Source: Megalobrama amblycephala (lineage: Eukaryota > Chordata > Actinopteri > Cypriniformes > Xenocyprididae). Taken from it: DNA of 64,000 bases. Where the stretch lies: NCBI RefSeq assembly GCF_018812025.1, contig NC_063063.1, positions 3,107,672 through 3,171,671 on the forward strand, written 5' to 3'. The translations under genes were made by a program, and so were the position numbers. This document shows, piece after piece, positions 60,041 to 64,000 of this stretch (the stretch's first letter is position 1; each line of letters opens with the position of its first letter). Below the pieces are notes generated by a model, which worked only from the letters and a program-made list of their open reading frames with translations, was not told the origin of the DNA and ran no database searches.

Positions 60041-62330
60041 TTGAATAAAATGAGAACTAAAACACTTTCTAATCACATGAGCCAATATTTTATTCACAAT
60101 AGAACATAGATAACATAACAAATGTTTAAACTGAGAAATTGTACAATTTTATGCACAAAATGAGCTCATTTCAAATTTGATGCCTGCTACAGGTCTCAAA
60201 ATAGTTGGGACGGGGGCATGTTTACCAAGGTGTAGCATCTCCTCTTCTTTTCAAAACAGTGTGACGACTGAGGTTATGAGTTTCTGGAGTTTTGGTGTTG
60301 GAATTTGGTTCCATTCTTGCCTGATATACAGTACAGTCCAAAAGTTTGGAACCACTAAGATTTTTTAATGTTTTTAAAAGAAGTTTCGTCTGCTCACCAA
60401 GGCTACATTTATTTAATTAAAAATACAGTAAAAAACAGTAATATTGTGAAATATTATTACAATTTAAAATAACTGTTTTCTATTTGAATATATTTCACAA
60501 AGTAATTTATTCCTGTGATGGCAAAGCTGAATTTTCAGCATCATTACTCCAGTCTTCAGTGTCACATGATCCTTCAGAAATCATTCTAATATGCTGATTT
60601 GCTGCTCAAGAAACATTTATGATTATTTTCAATGTTGAAAACAGTTGTGTACTTTTTTTTTCAGGATTCCTTGATGAATAGAAAGTTCAAAAGAACAGCA
60701 TTTATCTGAAATACAAAGCTTCTGTAGCATTATACACTACCGTTCAAAAGTTTGGGGTCAGTAAGAATTTTTATTTTTATTTTTTTGAAAAGAAATTAAA
60801 GAAATGAATACTTTTATTCAGCAAGGATGCATTAAATCAATCAAAAGTGGCAGTAAAGACATTTATAATGTTACAAAAGATTAGATTTCAGATAAACACT
60901 GTTCTTTTGAACTTTCTATTCATCAAATAATCCTGAAAAAAAATATTGTACACAAATATTTTGTACAATTGTACACATTAAATGTTTCTTGAGCAGCAGA
61001 TCAGCATATTAGAATGATTTCTGAAGGATCATGTGACACTGAAGACTGGAGTAATGATGCTGAAAATTCAGCTTTGCCATCACAGGAATAAATTACTTTG
61101 TCAAATATATTCAAATAGAAAACAGTTATTTTAAATTGTAATAATATTTCACAATATTACTGTTTTTTACTGTATTTTTAATTAAATAAATGTAGCCTTG
61201 GTGAGCAGACGAAACTTCTTTTAAAAACATTAAAAATCTTAGTGGTTCCAAACTTTTGGACTGTACTGTAGGTGTCCAGCTGCTGAAGATTTTGTGGTCA
61301 TCTTTGACGTATTTTTCTCTATAGGTGAAAGCACATACGACGAAGCCGTATGTGGTTATGCATTGTCCTGCTGAAATACACAAGGCCTTCCCTGAATAGA
61401 CATCGTCTGGAGGGGAGCATATGTCTAAAACCTTTATATACCTTTCAGCATTCATAGTGCCTTCTAAAACATGCAAGCTGCCCATAACGTATGCACTAAT
61501 GCACCACCATACCATCAGAGATGCTGGCTTTTGAACTGAACGCTGATAACACGCTGGAAGGTCTTCCTCCTCTTTAGCACAGAGGACACGGTGTCCATGA
61601 TTTCCAACAAGAATGTCAAATTTGGACTCCTCTGACCATAGAACACTTTTCCACTTTGAAACAGTCCATTTTAAATGAGCCTTGGCCCACAGGACATGAC
61701 AACGCTTCTGGACCATGTTCACATATGGCTTCCTTTTTACACGATAGAGCTTTAGTTGGCATCTGCAGATGGCACGGCGGATTGTGTTTACGGACAGTGG
61801 TTTCTGGAAGTATTCCTAATGTCAGTGACACAATCATGCAGATGAGTGATGCAGTGTCGTCTGAGGGCCCGAAGACCAGTGCATCCAATAAAGGTCTTCG
61901 GCCTTGTCCATTACGCACAGAGATTTCTCCAGTTTCTCCGAATCTTTTGATGATGTTATGCACTGTAGATGATGAGATTTGCAAAGCTTTTGCAATTTGA
62001 CGATGAGGAACATTGTTTTTAAAGTATTCCACAATCTTTTTACTCACTCTTTCACAAATTGGAGAGCCTCTGTCCATCTTTACTTCTGAAAGAAATGCCT
62101 TTTATAGCTAATCATGTTACAGACCTGATATCAATTAAATTAATTAGTTGCTAGATGTTCTCCCAGCTGAATCTTTTCAAAATTTCTTGATTTTTCAGTC
62201 ATTTGTTGACCCCTATTTTGAGACCTGTAGCAGGCGTCAAATTTGAAATGAGCTCATTTTGTGCAAAAAATTGTAAACTTTCTTAGTTTAAACATTTGTT
62301 ATGTTATCTATGTTCTATTGTGAATATACT
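60041..62330 (-). mobile_element. Tc1-like transposon (family B) interrupted by a fold-back element
   Basis: The minus strand from 62077 encodes the N-terminal paired-like DNA-binding region (ERVSKKIVEYFKNNVPHRQI, ALQISSSTVHNIIKRFGETG, NGQGRRPLLDA). After a deletion/frameshift near 61820 it continues with [15 protein letters not shown] and [17 protein letters not shown]. The coding region is further broken near 61400, and a 940-bp element (60329-61268) splits the end portion. Removing that insert leaves about 1.35 kb, normal for Tc1. Both extreme TIR tips are lost, so the copy is dead. Confidence 0.88.
60329..61268 (+). mobile_element. 0.94-kb fold-back element (family F), nested in Tc1-like copy
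   Basis: The ends are CAGTACAGTCCAAAAGTTTG and its reverse complement. The inverted arms extend about 400 bp and include TTCAGCATCATTACTCCAGT and TGTCACATGATCCTTCAGAA with their complements. The element is flanked by TA on both sides (60327-60328 and 61269-61270). The centre contains a second TIR-like motif CACTACCGTTCAAAAGTTTG, suggesting a composite origin. There is no coding capacity. Confidence 0.85.
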
Positions 62331-62398
62331 TAAAATAATAACTTTAAATTACAAATAAACATTAATTTAATTTAATGCAACTCAAAAAATTTAAAGCA

Positions 62399-62814
62399 CA
62401 CTGTAAAGCCGAATAAGTTGGCAATTAGTTGCCTCAAAATTTTTAAGTTAAGAAACTCAAAGTTTAAGTGAGCAGAACTGACAGATTTTTATTTTGTACT
62501 CATACATTTTAATTGTTCTTAACTTGAAATGTTTGAGTACACTAGAACATTTAACTTAAAATTATTATGCAACCCCAGTGTAAATATTTGTATTAGTGTT
62601 AAACTTAAGTTTGTCTAAATTCAAAGAAATAAGTTAATAAAACTCAAAATAATGAAACAGTTCAGCTTACTTAAAAAATGTCAGTTCTGTGAACTTGAAA
62701 ATAAAAGAAAGTTCTAAATACTTATAACAGTTCATTTGACTGAATTAAATTTGTTTAATTTAAGTTTGTCCAACTCAAACCAATTAACTATTTTGAGCGT
62801 TTGGGTTTACAGTG
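62399..62814. mobile_element. CACTGTAAAG MITE, 416 bp
   Basis: Left CACTGTAAAG and right TTTACAGTG are inverted. The interior carries many AACTCAAA/TTTAAGTT motifs in both orientations. It lies directly beside the (TA)n run. Confidence 0.65.
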
Positions 62815-62820
62815 TAGTTA

Positions 62821-64000
<1,180 letters not shown>

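Noticed and set aside
61126..61722. Single 198-residue transposase ending in a novel C-terminal domain
   Set aside because: The C-terminal residues (from about 61268 down) are translation of the inserted fold-back element, not a real fusion.

Overview
This window is vertebrate nuclear DNA from a teleost fish, most likely a cyprinid or close relative. The genes are split by GT-AG introns, intergenic and intronic DNA is AT-rich, and the sequence is packed with nested Tc1-like transposons, fold-back (MITE-like) DNA elements, an L2-type LINE and long (TA)n/(GT)n runs. I found only three protein-coding genes with confidence. The repeat family names I use are descriptive, because no repeat library could be searched.

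The genes are the last two coding exons of pemt (+ strand, 16421-20073), complete two-exon rasd1 (+ strand, 36768-37860) and complete two-exon med9 (- strand, 41824-42300). As I recall it, their order and relative orientation match the human 17p11.2 block (RAI1-PEMT-RASD1-MED9-NT5M). The window therefore appears to be a conserved synteny segment: the 5' part of pemt should lie upstream, either before base 1 or in short exons I did not detect. rasd1 and med9 converge tail to tail. I saw no NT5M or COPS3 exon downstream of med9.

Layout: 1-16.4 kb is probably pemt intron or 5' flank. It carries microsatellites, a chimeric Tc1 relic (6.2-6.7 kb), a 1.1-kb terminal-inverted-repeat (TIR) element, an L2-like LINE on the minus strand (8.55-10.6 kb) and a Tc1-like pseudogene (12.2-13.2 kb). 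The final pemt intron holds a 0.9-kb fold-back element. From 20.9 to 30.5 kb there is a 2.5-kb palindromic element, another copy of the 0.94-kb fold-back family and various relics. From about 31.04 to 34.09 kb there is a 3-kb, 42-bp-period, CpG-rich minisatellite. rasd1 follows, preceded 1 kb upstream by an isolated CCAAT/TATA promoter-like block. Between rasd1 and med9 lies a degenerate tandem repeat of roughly 220-250 bp units, interrupted by two fold-back elements; one of these sits inside an inverted duplication of its own flank. From 42.7 to 64 kb the sequence is mostly TIR elements inserted into one another, microsatellites, and one unidentified candidate exon near 51.3 kb.

The three genes do not form a functional pathway: pemt makes phosphatidylcholine, rasd1 is a Ras-like G-protein modulator, and med9 is a Mediator subunit. 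Their linkage is syntenic only. The most distinctive items are the large minisatellite, the rearranged TTAA element between rasd1 and med9, a filled/empty pair of sites proving TA-targeted nested insertion, the unassigned exon and the orphan promoter-like block.
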